A stretch of 64,000 nucleotides of DNA. Source: Octadecabacter sp. B2R22 (lineage in GTDB: Bacteria; Pseudomonadota; Alphaproteobacteria; Rhodobacterales; Rhodobacteraceae). Shown here piece by piece: positions 25,823-36,237 of the stretch; within the stretch, counting starts at the first letter, position 1; each line of letters begins with the position of its first letter. The notes beneath the pieces were generated by a model, which was not told where the DNA came from, did not search any database, and saw only the letters and a program-made list of their open reading frames with translations. Both the position numbers and the translations under genes were made by a program. The DNA lies in the NCBI RefSeq assembly GCF_018861045.1, contig NZ_JAHKQJ010000007.1:124001-188000 (forward strand), in the 5' to 3' direction.

Positions 25823-28375
25823 GTGCAGAAGATTATTACGCTAAAAGACTTGTGTCTTGTTACCAAGACCGCGCCGATGGCCGCGGACATCCATGGTGGA
25901 CGGGCAAAATGTCTTCAGCGGTTGATCCGTCTCGACATGCCTGTGCCGACGACTGTGGCGATATCATTTGATGCTATTCGTGCAATCGCTGCTGGTCAAG
26001 GCGCTGATATTAAACAGATTTTGAGGCACTTTGAGGAAACCCCGCTGCTGTCCGTGCGGCCTAGCAGCATGGACCCAGACTGGGGCGGCCCAGGGGCGAT
26101 GCTCAACATCGGGCTGAACGACGTCAAGCACGCAGAACTGTGCGAAAGCTTGGGCGAAGACGTCGCAACACGCCTTTATATGCGCCACATCCAGTCCTTT
26201 GCGGTCGAAGTTGCGCGGTTGGACCCTGAAGAGTTTTATCTACCAGATCACCCGTCTCATGACGCTTTGAAGGCAATGTTGGCCACATATGAGTCGGAAA
26301 TGGATGCCGAGTTCCCGCAAGATGCCGGTGAACAGTTAAGCGAAGTGCTACGTTCTATGGCCCGTGCTTGGGAAGGAACAACTGCGCGGTTGCTCCGTCA
26401 AGCAAAGGGCGCGCCAGCTGACGCAGGGCTTGGCCTTGTGGTGCAGGAAATGGCGTTGGCGCTTGGGGCTGGGGTGTCGGGTTCCGGTGTGGTGCAGTTC
26501 GTCGACAGCACCACTGGATGTAAACAGGTCATTGGTCGGTTTGTGCCGCAGGCAGCGCCAACCGCATCTTTGCGTGACAGCAAGAACGCCGAATTCCTAT
26601 CGCGCGATAAGCGCGGACCGTCTTTGGAAGAACAAGCGCCAGAGGCCTATCAAAAACTCATTGAATACGGGGAACTGGTTCGCACGCGCTTGCGTGAAGA
26701 GATGGAGATCAAGTTCGTTGTGCGTGATGGCGCGCTGTCCATTCTGGATGGTATTCGATTGCCGCGATCCAGCCGCGCAGCGGTGCGGATTGCTGTGGAT
26801 TTAGCGGAATCCGGCGTTATCGCCAAAGAAGAGGCCGTGATGCGGGTCAAACCTGCGGCTTTGTCAGAACTCTTGCACCGTCAGGTCGACAGCAGTGCGA
26901 AACGAGATTTCTTGGTGCGTGGCATTGCCGCCAGTCCAGGGGCCGCAAGTGGTCGTCTTGTCTTTTCAGGCAGTGAAGCACAAGCCAGTGCGGCCCGTGG
27001 CGAAGCTTGCGTACTTGTGCGGCGTGAGACAACGCCCGAAGATATTCGTGGAATGCATGCATCCGCAGCCGTGGTAACTTTGCGCGGCGGGGTAACAAGC
27101 CACGCTGCCGTGATTGGGCGCGGCATTGGTTTGCCTTGTATCGTGGGTGCAGCGGATCTTGACGTTGATGAACGCAAACGCTGCATTAAAGTACCTGATG
27201 GACGCAGCTTTTCCGCCGGTGACATGGTGACTGTAGATGGTACGACCGGCCAATTGCTGGCGGGCGAAACGGCGATGTTGGAAGCGGCCCTCGATGATGG
27301 GTTCCAAACCTTGCTGTCTTGGGCGGATGAGGTGCGTGATATCGGCATCCGTGCGAATGCAGACACGCCTGCAGATGCGCAGACTGCACGCAACTTTGCC
27401 GCTGAAGGTATAGGGTTGTGCCGGACGGAACATATGTTCTTTGACGGGGATCGTATCGATCTAATGCGCGAGATGATCTTTGCGGAAACATCAGAAGGTC
27501 GCGCGGCTGTTTTGGAACGCCTGCTGCCGCTTCAAAGATCCGATTTCACGGAATTGTTCCGCATCATGCAGGGCCAGCCGGTTTGCATTCGTTTGTTTGA
27601 CCCACCCCTGCATGAATTCCTTCCTGCGGGCAAAGCAGGCATGCGCGAACTTGCTGAATTGTTGGATGTGCCTTTGGCGCAGGTGACAGCGCGTGTTGAT
27701 GATTTGTCCGAGTATAACCCTATGTTGGGGATGCGTGGCGTGCGTTTGGGGATCACGGTCCCTGAAATCTACGAAATGCAGGCCCGCGCGATTTTTGAGG
27801 CGACCGTGGCTATTAACGCTGAGGCCGAAGCCGTCGTGCCGGAAATCATGATCCCGCTGGTGAGTGCGATGCGCGAGGTCGAGCTGGTCCAGTCGCGGGT
27901 CGATTCTGTGGCTGCGGCTGTGCACGCAGAAACGGGTGTTGAGTTTGATTACCGTCTTGGCGTCATGGTCGAAACACCGCGTGCTGCGTTGCGGGCGGCG
28001 GATATCGCCGAGCACGCGGCCTTCTTGTCGTTCGGGACAAACGATCTGACCCAGATGACCTATGGGCTGTCGCGCGATGACGCAGGCAAGTTTATGTCGG
28101 AGTACGTTAACCAACATGTCTACGCCGAAGACCCCTTTCACACCCTTGATCTGGAGGGTGTTGGAGAGCTGTTGCAGCTTGGCGCTGAGAGGGGCCGGCA
28201 AGGCCGTCCTGATGTGACATTGTCGATCTGTGGTGAACATGGCGGGGACACCAACGCCATCGCATTCTGCCGAGCGCAAAAGTTTGATTATGTGTCTTGT
28301 TCACCGTTTCGTGTTCCAGTCGCGCGACTTTCCGCCGCTCAATTGGCAATCGAGGACAAAAAAGAACCTCGCTAA
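25823..28375 (+). CDS. ppdK: Pyruvate phosphate dikinase-like PEP-utilising enzyme
   Basis: This 850-residue protein has an N-terminal ATP-grasp domain (SVRPSS, GPGAMLNIGLND), a phosphohistidine domain with GGVTSHAAVIGRGIGLPC (catalytic His), and a C-terminal PEP/pyruvate barrel with CRTEHMF, NPMLGMRGVRLG, MVETPRAAL, FGTNDLTQMTYG and the catalytic CGEHGGD. PPDK interconverts pyruvate and PEP using ATP and phosphate. It is a little shorter than typical enzymes (about 870-900), and parts of the ATP-grasp are less conserved. The start is GTG at 25823 with AAAAAGGA upstream; no better in-frame ATG exists. It follows glyS, probably in the same transcript. Confidence 0.88.
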   Translation: MQKIITLKDLCLVTKTAPMAADIHGGRAKCLQRLIRLDMPVPTTVAISFDAIRAIAAGQGADIKQILRHFEETPLLSVRPSSMDPDWGGPGAMLNIGLNDVKHAELCESLGEDVATRLYMRHIQSFAVEVARLDPEEFYLPDHPSHDALKAMLATYESEMDAEFPQDAGEQLSEVLRSMARAWEGTTARLLRQAKGAPADAGLGLVVQEMALALGAGVSGSGVVQFVDSTTGCKQVIGRFVPQAAPTASLRDSKNAEFLSRDKRGPSLEEQAPEAYQKLIEYGELVRTRLREEMEIKFVVRDGALSILDGIRLPRSSRAAVRIAVDLAESGVIAKEEAVMRVKPAALSELLHRQVDSSAKRDFLVRGIAASPGAASGRLVFSGSEAQASAARGEACVLVRRETTPEDIRGMHASAAVVTLRGGVTSHAAVIGRGIGLPCIVGAADLDVDERKRCIKVPDGRSFSAGDMVTVDGTTGQLLAGETAMLEAALDDGFQTLLSWADEVRDIGIRANADTPADAQTARNFAAEGIGLCRTEHMFFDGDRIDLMREMIFAETSEGRAAVLERLLPLQRSDFTELFRIMQGQPVCIRLFDPPLHEFLPAGKAGMRELAELLDVPLAQVTARVDDLSEYNPMLGMRGVRLGITVPEIYEMQARAIFEATVAINAEAEAVVPEIMIPLVSAMREVELVQSRVDSVAAAVHAETGVEFDYRLGVMVETPRAALRAADIAEHAAFLSFGTNDLTQMTYGLSRDDAGKFMSEYVNQHVYAEDPFHTLDLEGVGELLQLGAERGRQGRPDVTLSICGEHGGDTNAIAFCRAQKFDYVSCSPFRVPVARLSAAQLAIEDKKEPR

Positions 28376-28558
28376 GCGTCCATCCCTTGATTGGTTTTTT
28401 TGTGGTTCCGCAATATCTTGTGAGTCATAGTTTAACTAGTGTCTTAACCACAGCACTGCGCGTTCCTGACGCATCAGACATCCTAGACTGTTGCCAAAGT
28501 TTCCCTTAAAGGCGGGGCGCTTGCATGGGGCTTGCCATGTGCCGATCTGGACTGATTG

Positions 28559-29224
28559 ATGATTAAGCGACTGGGAATGCGTATTTGCGCGACGGCTGTT
28601 TTGGCCACGAGCATGGGAATTGCGGCATTGGCACCTGCGAACGCAGATGAGGTTTTAGCTGCCCGCTTGGGTGCATTGCTTGGCCAAGAACGTGCTGCGA
28701 TCCAACAAGTGCCAGACGCGAGCCTTGCGGCGTTGACGTCTGTGCCGCCTGCCTCCGTACGCAATATCCCGACCGCGCCTGATGTTATCACCTATGACAA
28801 TGCGTTTCTGGCGACCCAGCCCGCTGCTTCGGGTGGTGAACAATGGCGCTGCCTTGCCGAAGCGCTCTACTTTGAGGCCCGCGGCGAAAGCGTGCGCGGC
28901 TTGTTCGCGGTTGGCGAGGTCATCATGAACCGCGTCGATTCCCATCGTTTTCCGAGCACCCTGTGCGGTGTGATCAACCAAGGCACAGGCCGCCAATACG
29001 CCTGCCAGTTCACCTATACCTGTGACGGTGCCGCTGAGGTCATCCATGAACCTGCCGCTTGGGCGCGTGTCGGTAAGGTAGCGCGTTTGTTGGTCGATGG
29101 TGCACCGCGCACATTGACGGATGGCGCAACGCATTATCACACTCGTGCCGTGAACCCACGTTGGGCGCGTGTTTTCCCACGCACGACCACCATCGGGTCA
29201 CATCACTTTTACCGTCAAAGCTAG
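28559..29224 (+). CDS. Secreted SleB-type cell wall hydrolase
   Basis: This 221-residue protein has an N-terminal signal sequence (ATAVLATSMGIAALAPANA) and a C-terminal Hydrolase_2/SleB domain from about residue 98: RCLAEALYFEARGE (catalytic Glu), AVGEVIMNRVDS, YACQFTYTCDG and DGATHYHT. SleB-like enzymes are lytic transglycosylases; in non-sporulating alphaproteobacteria they are thought to remodel peptidoglycan. I take the ATG at 28559 over the TTG at 28556. The 180-base gap upstream of it separates it from ppdK and may hold its promoter; no clear terminator was seen. Confidence 0.88.
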   Translation: MIKRLGMRICATAVLATSMGIAALAPANADEVLAARLGALLGQERAAIQQVPDASLAALTSVPPASVRNIPTAPDVITYDNAFLATQPAASGGEQWRCLAEALYFEARGESVRGLFAVGEVIMNRVDSHRFPSTLCGVINQGTGRQYACQFTYTCDGAAEVIHEPAAWARVGKVARLLVDGAPRTLTDGATHYHTRAVNPRWARVFPRTTTIGSHHFYRQS

Positions 29225-29277
29225 TCGCGTCCCTTAGGCAACGTGCCGCAACAGGCGCTTGCCGTCGCGCTGTGCGC

Positions 29278-29301
29278 TTAGTATCCCATATCGGATACTA
29301 A
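29278..29301. promoter_or_regulatory. Perfect 9-6-9 inverted repeat upstream of folB, candidate operator
   Basis: TTAGTATCC (29278-29286) and GGATACTAA (29293-29301) are perfect inverted arms around CATATC, 13 bases before the folB ATG and next to its AAAGGG ribosome site. The symmetry and the 15-base centre-to-centre spacing of the arms suit a dimeric repressor. As RNA it would be a hairpin near the ribosome site instead. The cognate regulator is unknown. Confidence 0.55.
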
Positions 29302-29314
29302 AAAGGGCGATGAC

Positions 29315-30232
29315 ATGAGCAGTGACACCAAATTGGCATTCGCCCACCCATCCGAGAGGGCAGAGGCAACTGCCCCTAGCGGGCTACGTGACCGGATTTC
29401 CTTGCGTGACTATACGCGTGAAGTCGAGATCGGAGCGTTCCAACAGGAACGTGGCACGCTTCAGCGCATCAAATTCAATGTGGTTGTTGAGGTCGAACCC
29501 CTGACAGGTGCCATTGACGATGATGTGGATCGCATCCTGTCCTATGACCGCGTTACAGAAGCAATCGACGCCGAACTTGGCGATGAACGCCTAAACCTCC
29601 TTGAAACGCTGGCGGCCCGCGTGGCGGATCGCATTCTGTTGGAACCACAGGCTTTGCGGGTTTTTGTGCGGATCGAAAAAATCGACCGTGGGCCGTATTC
29701 CCTTGGGGTTGAGATTGCCCGCGAAAAGGGCGGGAATTTGGATGCCGCTGTGCAAACCGTAGAGGCCCCACACCCGCGCATGGTGTTCTTGTCAAATGAG
29801 GCCATGGCCTCTGGTGATCTGGGGCGTACGATTGACGGGCTGCTACAGGATGAGACGCCGTTGATCTTTTGTCTCGGGGCTGGAGGCACTGCCGCGCCAC
29901 GTTCCAATATCCCGCAAGCACAGCGTCGCATTGATTTGTTGGCCATTGAACAAAACGCATGGGTGCTTGCGGGGCGCGACAAACGCTGTGTTGTGGTCGG
30001 GACCCGTACCGAGCTTGATTGGGCGATGAAGAACGGTCAAATCTGTGTTTGGGCCCCGTCCAAGATTGTGCTGGATGCCGTTGATGGCCCCGATGCAGGG
30101 CCGAATGATGCAGTGGCGTTGGCGGCGTGGTTTGCAGGCGAAATGCAGGCAGCTGAAATGATCGTAATCGGGGCAGATGCACCTGATGTGGATTTTCCCG
30201 TGCGGGTGATGACCGCAGGAGAAACCGTGTGA
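29315..30232 (+). CDS. folB: Dihydroneopterin aldolase with a C-terminal extra domain
   Basis: This 305-residue protein has the FolB fold in residues about 25-140 (DRISLRDYTREVEIGAFQQER, IKFNVVVEVEP, LSYDRVTEAID, LNLLETLAARVADRIL, VFVRIEKID). FolB cleaves dihydroneopterin to 6-hydroxymethyl-dihydropterin and glycolaldehyde. A typical FolB is about 120 residues; the additional 160 residues (from HPRMVFLSNEAM to the end) are a separate alpha/beta-looking domain that I do not recognise. The ATG at 29315 follows AAAGGG. It overlaps folP by a GTGA. folK is not in this window. Confidence 0.88.
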   Translation: MSSDTKLAFAHPSERAEATAPSGLRDRISLRDYTREVEIGAFQQERGTLQRIKFNVVVEVEPLTGAIDDDVDRILSYDRVTEAIDAELGDERLNLLETLAARVADRILLEPQALRVFVRIEKIDRGPYSLGVEIAREKGGNLDAAVQTVEAPHPRMVFLSNEAMASGDLGRTIDGLLQDETPLIFCLGAGGTAAPRSNIPQAQRRIDLLAIEQNAWVLAGRDKRCVVVGTRTELDWAMKNGQICVWAPSKIVLDAVDGPDAGPNDAVALAAWFAGEMQAAEMIVIGADAPDVDFPVRVMTAGETV

Positions 30233-31254
30233 CGATATACCGACGCGCGATCCCTGAGACCTTTCAAGGCATATCCCAAACGCAGTTCTGCGGTTTAGGC
30301 GGCAGTGGCTATGTTCATTTTGATCGGTTGGAACAGATCGTTCGCGCAGAGTCCCCAACTGAACTGCGTCTGCAGGACGTACCACAAGACGCCCGCAACC
30401 GGTTGAGCGCACCGCGTGCGCCAATGTGCGGGCTTACGTTGGATCGCCCACGTATCATGGGGATTCTGAACGTCACGCCAGACAGCTTTTCAGATGGCGG
30501 GGATTTGGCAACGGTGAAGCAGGCCGTAGCGCGCGCTCGGTTGATGGCGCAGGACGCTGATATCCTCGATATTGGCGGCGAGAGCACCCGCCCCGGGGCG
30601 GCTGAGGTTGATGTCCAAGAAGAAGTGACACGCACGGCGCCTGTCATTCGGGCGATCCGCGACGCCGGAATAATGACGCCTATCTCGATTGATACGCGGA
30701 AAGCCGCCGTTGCTGCTGCGGCCCTCGCGGCGGGGGCGGATATGGTGAACGACGTAACCGCATTGCGGTTCGACCCTGATATGGCGGGGGTTGTCGCGGA
30801 TGCCGGAGTGCCCGTGTGCCTGATGCATTCCGTTGAAACGCCAGTGACCATGCAGGATGATCCACAGTATGACGACGTGGTGTTGGATGTCTTTGATCAC
30901 CTTGCAGAACGTATCGATTTTGCGATTACAGCAGGAATATCCCGCGATCTTATCATCACAGATCCCGGCATCGGGTTTGGTAAGACACTGCAACACAACG
31001 TGACGCTCCTTCGCCACTTGGCGATCTATCATGACCTTGGGCTACCAATCTTGCTGGGGGCTTCGCGCAAACGGTTCATCGGAACCATCTCTGAAACGGA
31101 CGTTGCTGCCGATCGTATGGCGGGTTCGGTTGCCGTAGCGCTACATGGGGCCGCACAGGGTGTTCAGATACTGCGGGTCCATGATACAAAGGAAACCAGA
31201 CAGGCGCTAAGCCTGCAAAAGGCACTGAGCGGAGTAGACATAGATGGCGCGTAA
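30229..31254 (+). CDS. folP: Dihydropteroate synthase
   Basis: This 341-residue TIM-barrel enzyme condenses hydroxymethyl-dihydropterin diphosphate with p-aminobenzoate and is the sulfonamide target. Signatures are [61 protein letters not shown] and [11 protein letters not shown]. The start is a GTG at 30229 overlapping the folB stop. About 70 residues precede the barrel and are not part of the core; they include [18 protein letters not shown] and have no clear function. Its end overlaps glmM, as in many bacteria that pair folP and glmM. Confidence 0.95.
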   Translation: MTIYRRAIPETFQGISQTQFCGLGGSGYVHFDRLEQIVRAESPTELRLQDVPQDARNRLSAPRAPMCGLTLDRPRIMGILNVTPDSFSDGGDLATVKQAVARARLMAQDADILDIGGESTRPGAAEVDVQEEVTRTAPVIRAIRDAGIMTPISIDTRKAAVAAAALAAGADMVNDVTALRFDPDMAGVVADAGVPVCLMHSVETPVTMQDDPQYDDVVLDVFDHLAERIDFAITAGISRDLIITDPGIGFGKTLQHNVTLLRHLAIYHDLGLPILLGASRKRFIGTISETDVAADRMAGSVAVALHGAAQGVQILRVHDTKETRQALSLQKALSGVDIDGA

Positions 31255-32599
31255 ATTTTTCGGAACCGATGGCGTTCGGGGCACAGCTAACAAATACCCA
31301 ATGACAGCCGACATGGCGCTCAAGATTGGCGCGGCTGCGGGGCGATATTTCCGTAATGACGGGTCCAACGGCCACCGCGTTGTTATCGGCAAAGATACAC
31401 GCCTTTCTGGATATATGTTTGAAAACGCACTGACGGCGGGGCTAACCAGCACGGGCATGAATGTGCTGTTACTGGGCCCCATCCCGACGCCGGCCGTTGG
31501 CTTGCTGACAACGTCTATGCGCGCTGACCTTGGTATTATGATTTCTGCCAGCCACAATCCTGCGATGGACAATGGCATCAAATTCTTTGGCCCTGACGGT
31601 TTCAAACTGTCTGATGAAGCAGAGGCCGAAATCGAGCGTCTAATGGAAAGCGAAATTGAACCAGCGCAGGCGAACAACATTGGCCGTGCAAAGCGCATTG
31701 ATGATGGCCGTTTCCGCTATGCGGAACGTCTGAAAGGTACCTTTCCAGCGGGCATGCGCCTTGATGGTCTTAAAGTGGTTATCGATTGCGCCAACGGGGC
31801 GGGCTATAAAGTCGCCCCCGAAGTCCTTTGGGAGCTTGGCGCGACAGTTATTCCCGTCGGCACCGCGCCAGACGGGTTCAACATCAACGAAGGGTGCGGG
31901 TCGACATCACCACGCACCGCGGCCGAAACCATTGTGACCCACGGCGCAGATGTTGGCATTTGCCTTGATGGCGATGCAGACCGCGTGATGATCTTGGACG
32001 AAAACGGAGAGGTCGCGGACGGCGATCAGATCATGGGCCTCTTTGCGACCCGTTGGGCCGAGCAGGGGCGTTTGAATGGCGGCACTTTGGTGGCCACGGT
32101 CATGTCCAACCTCGGGCTGGAACGCCACCTCGAAGATAAAGGCCTAACACTGCTGCGCACCTCGGTCGGGGATCGCTACGTGGTTGAGGGCATGCGTGCA
32201 GGCGGCTTTAACCTTGGCGGTGAGCAATCCGGCCATATCGTCATGTCCGACTTCGCGACCACAGGCGATGGCCTACTGGCGGGGCTACAGTTCCTTGCGG
32301 CGATGATCGAAACCGGCAAACCCGCGTCCGAGCTGTGCCGCGTGTTCGAGACAGTGCCTCAGATGCTGAAAAACGTGCGCTACGGCGACGGGGCCGATCC
32401 ACTGGGCGAAGCGTCGGTTAAGGCTGCAATTGCGTCGGCTGAAAAGGCCCTCGTGGGCAAAGGCCGTTTGTTGATCCGTAAATCAGGAACAGAACCGCTG
32501 ATCCGTGTCATGGCGGAATGTGTGGATGATGCATTGTTGGAAAAGGTTGTCGACAGCATTGTAGCCGAGGTCGAAGCGGTCGCTACTGTCAGCGCCTGA
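31244..32599 (+). CDS. glmM: Phosphoglucosamine mutase
   Basis: This 451-residue enzyme interconverts glucosamine-6-phosphate and glucosamine-1-phosphate for peptidoglycan and LPS precursors. It has the N-terminal [11 protein letters not shown], the phospho-serine loop [13 protein letters not shown] (about residue 102), the metal loop LDGDADRVM and the phosphate-binding [15 protein letters not shown]. The length is typical. The ATG at 31244 lies inside the end of folP. The stop overlaps the convergent EamA gene by 11 bases. Confidence 0.97.
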   Translation: MARKFFGTDGVRGTANKYPMTADMALKIGAAAGRYFRNDGSNGHRVVIGKDTRLSGYMFENALTAGLTSTGMNVLLLGPIPTPAVGLLTTSMRADLGIMISASHNPAMDNGIKFFGPDGFKLSDEAEAEIERLMESEIEPAQANNIGRAKRIDDGRFRYAERLKGTFPAGMRLDGLKVVIDCANGAGYKVAPEVLWELGATVIPVGTAPDGFNINEGCGSTSPRTAAETIVTHGADVGICLDGDADRVMILDENGEVADGDQIMGLFATRWAEQGRLNGGTLVATVMSNLGLERHLEDKGLTLLRTSVGDRYVVEGMRAGGFNLGGEQSGHIVMSDFATTGDGLLAGLQFLAAMIETGKPASELCRVFETVPQMLKNVRYGDGADPLGEASVKAAIASAEKALVGKGRLLIRKSGTEPLIRVMAECVDDALLEKVVDSIVAEVEAVATVSA

Positions 32600-33485
32600 A
32601 CATTGCCTTTAGGCTGTTCCATTGGCTGATGGCCAATCCGGTTAGAATGATCGCGAGTGCCACGAAAAAGCGCAGAGGTAGGACTTCGGACAGGACCCAC
32701 GCACCGAATATCATGGACCAAACAGGGACTTGGTAGTTGACCATCGTCATAAAGACGGCGCCTGCGGTTCGGATCGTCGCGACCCGCAACAGGGCCGCGA
32801 ACGCCGTTGGAACGAGCCCAAGAAAGACAATGGCGTAGCTGGAACGCGTGCCAGTCCATTCAGGAATACCTTCAAACACCAACATCGCCGGTATCAAACA
32901 GATCGCGCCAACAACGAGGGTCAGGGCCGCCATCGTGATGCTGTCGATCGGCGGGCAGCGGCGGGTCAACACACTGGAAATCGCATAGCTGAAAGACGCT
33001 CCGATGCAGGCCAATTGTGGCAGGGCGAGGGACCCTTCGGAGAAATCGAACGCCGTTGGCCCGATCAGGACAGCCGCCCCGAGAAAGCCGAGCATGACGC
33101 CGAGCAATTTACGGGAAGACAGTTTCTCGTCGGTAAAAATATGGGCCAAGGGCAGCACGAAGAGGGGTAGTGCGGCCATTGAAATACCGGCAAAGGCCGA
33201 CGGGACATACTGCTGGCCCCAAGACAGCAACGCAAAGGGCAGGGCCGTATTCAAAACGCCGATGATCCCGAGGTAGGCAAACACAGCACGTCCGCGCGGC
33301 AACGGGCGGTTCAACAGCCGCACAAGCAGTAGCAAAGTCACGGCACCCAAGGTCGTGCGCGCACAGGCCACCGTCAGGGGGCCGTAACCCTCCAGTGCAA
33401 TGGCCACGACCATAAACGTCCCGCCCCAGATGAGGCCGAGCAGGAAGATGGACAGCCAATTTGTTGCGGTTGGTTGGGATGTCAT
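32589..33485 (-). CDS. EamA/DMT-superfamily transporter
   Basis: This 298-residue membrane protein has about ten hydrophobic helices and two EamA repeats; [20 protein letters not shown] and [11 protein letters not shown] are near the N-terminus. Such permeases export metabolites or amino acids; the substrate is unknown. The open frame runs to 33824, but upstream residues are not membrane-like and the ATG at 33485 begins just before the first helix. An ATG at 33515 is an alternative. It is the second DMT protein in the window and is not closely similar to the one at 10665. Confidence 0.87.
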   Translation of the reverse strand: MTSQPTATNWLSIFLLGLIWGGTFMVVAIALEGYGPLTVACARTTLGAVTLLLLVRLLNRPLPRGRAVFAYLGIIGVLNTALPFALLSWGQQYVPSAFAGISMAALPLFVLPLAHIFTDEKLSSRKLLGVMLGFLGAAVLIGPTAFDFSEGSLALPQLACIGASFSYAISSVLTRRCPPIDSITMAALTLVVGAICLIPAMLVFEGIPEWTGTRSSYAIVFLGLVPTAFAALLRVATIRTAGAVFMTMVNYQVPVWSMIFGAWVLSEVLPLRFFVALAIILTGLAISQWNSLKAMFRR

Positions 33486-33662
33486 AGAGGCCTTGGACCA
33501 GATGGATTGGGGCATGTCCAGTTGCCATGTCCATTGGATAACGCGGTGCAGATCGAGGTGGCGTGTATTAGCTGCCTTGTCTCTTCTCTGAGAGTTTCGC
33601 AGAGTGGCCATAAGAAGCACCCATTGTTGGGTGTTTATAGTGTCGAAATGGAGTTTCGCGAA

Positions 33663-33965
33663 ATGGCTGTGAGTGTTGGAAAGATGATTGTTGGGGTTTG
33701 TCTTTTGGGGGCCGTTGCTGGCTGTATGACGGTTCCTGAGGGGTTCGTTTGGGGCACCAATGAAAGCCAATGGGCAAATGACGGGGATTGTGATGATCCG
33801 CGTTTCGATGGCCCCGGTGCGCACACGATCTTATTGCCTGAGGATGCCTACACAGACGCAAATGATTGCAGGGCTTTGTTTAATGCCGGTCGTATTCACC
33901 TGCGTACGGGATACCAAGAGGGGGTCACTTACACCAATCCGGGTTATGTGCGCCAAAACCTCTGA
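33663..33965 (+). CDS. Small lipoprotein of unknown function
   Basis: This 100-residue protein has a lipoprotein signal (MIVGVCLLGAVAGC, with the lipobox ending at Cys 22), then an acidic mature part with NDGDCDDPRFDGPG and DANDCRALFNAGRI. The first is a short Cys/Asp motif I associate with small Rhodobacteraceae lipoproteins. The ATG at 33663 has GGAG nine bases upstream; an ATG at 33648 would lengthen the signal. No function is known. Its stop is 41 bases before a shared terminator with ilvC. Confidence 0.72.
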   Translation: MAVSVGKMIVGVCLLGAVAGCMTVPEGFVWGTNESQWANDGDCDDPRFDGPGAHTILLPEDAYTDANDCRALFNAGRIHLRTGYQEGVTYTNPGYVRQNL

Positions 33966-34006
33966 ACTGCAGGCCATCATCTGGCGGGAACAGAACCTGA
34001 AAAACA

Positions 34007-34038
34007 AAAGGCCGCCCACATATGGGGCGGCCTTTCGC
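34007..34038. terminator. Bidirectional terminator between the small lipoprotein gene and ilvC
   Basis: AAAGGCCGCCC (34007-34017) and GGGCGGCCTTT (34025-34035) make an 11-bp GC-rich stem with a seven-base loop and A/T tails on both sides. It separates convergent genes. Confidence 0.9.
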
Positions 34039-34056
34039 GTTCTAAATGCTTAGAAC

Positions 34057-35100
<1,044 letters not shown>

Positions 35101-35213
35101 TTAGATTGCGGTCCTTATGGCGTAGGTTTTGGATGTATGCGAGTGTCGTTCTTATGGGTTTATTTCATTTGATGAAGTTGTTATTCGTGATTTGTAGATA
35201 AATTGAGATAATC

Positions 35214-35669
35214 ATGCTCGACGATACAGATCGCCGTTTGCTGCGTCAGTTGCAGGCCGAACCTACCTTGACTGCCGCCGAATTGGCGCAGCGTGCTGGT
35301 GTGTCTGCCCTAAAGGCCACGCGCCGTTTAGGGCGTTTGCAAGAACAGGGCATTCTTAAGGGGCAACATGCCGTAATCGATTGGGCAGCGTTGGGCTATG
35401 CGGTTGGGGTTTCGTTGCGGATCACCTTGGACAAAACCCAAGCCCGTGCCTTTGACGAATTCATGGAAGCGGCCCGCGGCATCGCCGAGGTCACCGAGAT
35501 CCAGACGTTTCTAGGGCGCGTCGATGTGCGCCTGAGCGTGATCGCCCGCGACATGCCGCATTACCAGCAAATCTACCGCGGCCAAATCCTTGCTCTGCCC
35601 CATATCGCGGACATCGAGGCCTTGATGACCGTGGCGACGTTGTTGAATGACGAAAGCCTGCCGTTATGA
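35214..35669 (+). CDS. Lrp/AsnC-family transcription regulator (first of a pair)
   Basis: This 151-residue protein has an N-terminal winged HTH (DDTDRRLLRQLQAEP, AAELAQRAGVSALKATRRLGRLQEQGIL) and a C-terminal RAM domain (ISRVD-type: TEIQTFLGRVDVRLSVIARDM, ALPHIADIEALMTV). Lrp proteins sense amino acids through the RAM domain and control nearby metabolic genes. It is divergent from ilvC, a typical target. The ATG at 35214 follows a weak ribosome site (GAGA). Its stop overlaps the start of the second Lrp gene, so the two are translationally coupled. Confidence 0.9.
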   Translation: MLDDTDRRLLRQLQAEPTLTAAELAQRAGVSALKATRRLGRLQEQGILKGQHAVIDWAALGYAVGVSLRITLDKTQARAFDEFMEAARGIAEVTEIQTFLGRVDVRLSVIARDMPHYQQIYRGQILALPHIADIEALMTVATLLNDESLPL

Positions 35670-36118
35670 CGCTGGATGACATGGATCGCGCCATCTTGGC
35701 GGCACTGCAACGGGATGCAACGCAGACTGCTGCGGCTGTTGGGGGCCGCATTGGGTTAAGCCAACCCGCGACATGGCGACGGATAAAACGCCTGCGCGAG
35801 GCTGGAATTCTTGCGGGGCAACGGGTGTCGCTGGACGCGCAAGCGCTTGGGTTTGGGGTTACTGTTTTTCTGGGGGTTAAGCTGGCGACGAAGGGGCGCG
35901 TTAGTCTGGATGACTTTGAACGCGCCGTGACAGCGATCCCCGAAGTGCAGTTGGTTGAACACGTGCTGGGGCTTTATGATTACCGCATTCGTGTCGTCGC
36001 CCGCGATCTGGCCGATTTCGAACGGGTCTTGCGGCGCCGTGTCATGACGTTACCCGGTGTTGGCGATGTAGAAGCCAACGTGTTGTTGAGCGACGAACGC
36101 AGACCCGGACCCATTTAG
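35666..36118 (+). CDS. Lrp/AsnC-family transcription regulator (second of a pair)
   Basis: This 150-residue protein has the same layout as the one before: HTH (LDDMDRAILAALQRDATQ, GRIGLSQPATWRRIKRLREAGIL) and RAM domain (VQLVEHVLGLYDYRIRVVARDL, TLPGVGDVEANVLLSD). The two are clearly paralogous but well diverged. They overlap by the ATGA stop-start, so equal amounts and possibly hetero-oligomers are expected (inference). An aminotransferase gene follows on the same strand 119 bases later. Confidence 0.9.
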   Translation: MTLDDMDRAILAALQRDATQTAAAVGGRIGLSQPATWRRIKRLREAGILAGQRVSLDAQALGFGVTVFLGVKLATKGRVSLDDFERAVTAIPEVQLVEHVLGLYDYRIRVVARDLADFERVLRRRVMTLPGVGDVEANVLLSDERRPGPI

Positions 36119-36237
36119 GCCTAGTCCGATTTGGGCCAAGTTCGATTTAGGCTAGACAGTTTCCAGTATTCTGCGAAAGACTTTGCACAACCAGTTGGGG
36201 CACAGTGTCGTTGCCTTAACGTGCAAAGGATATTCAG

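Noticed and set aside
28431-28446. TTAA-N8-TTAA sequence in the ppdK-sleB gap, considered as a CtrA site
   Set aside because: The spacer is eight bases, not the seven of the full CtrA consensus, so I do not call it.
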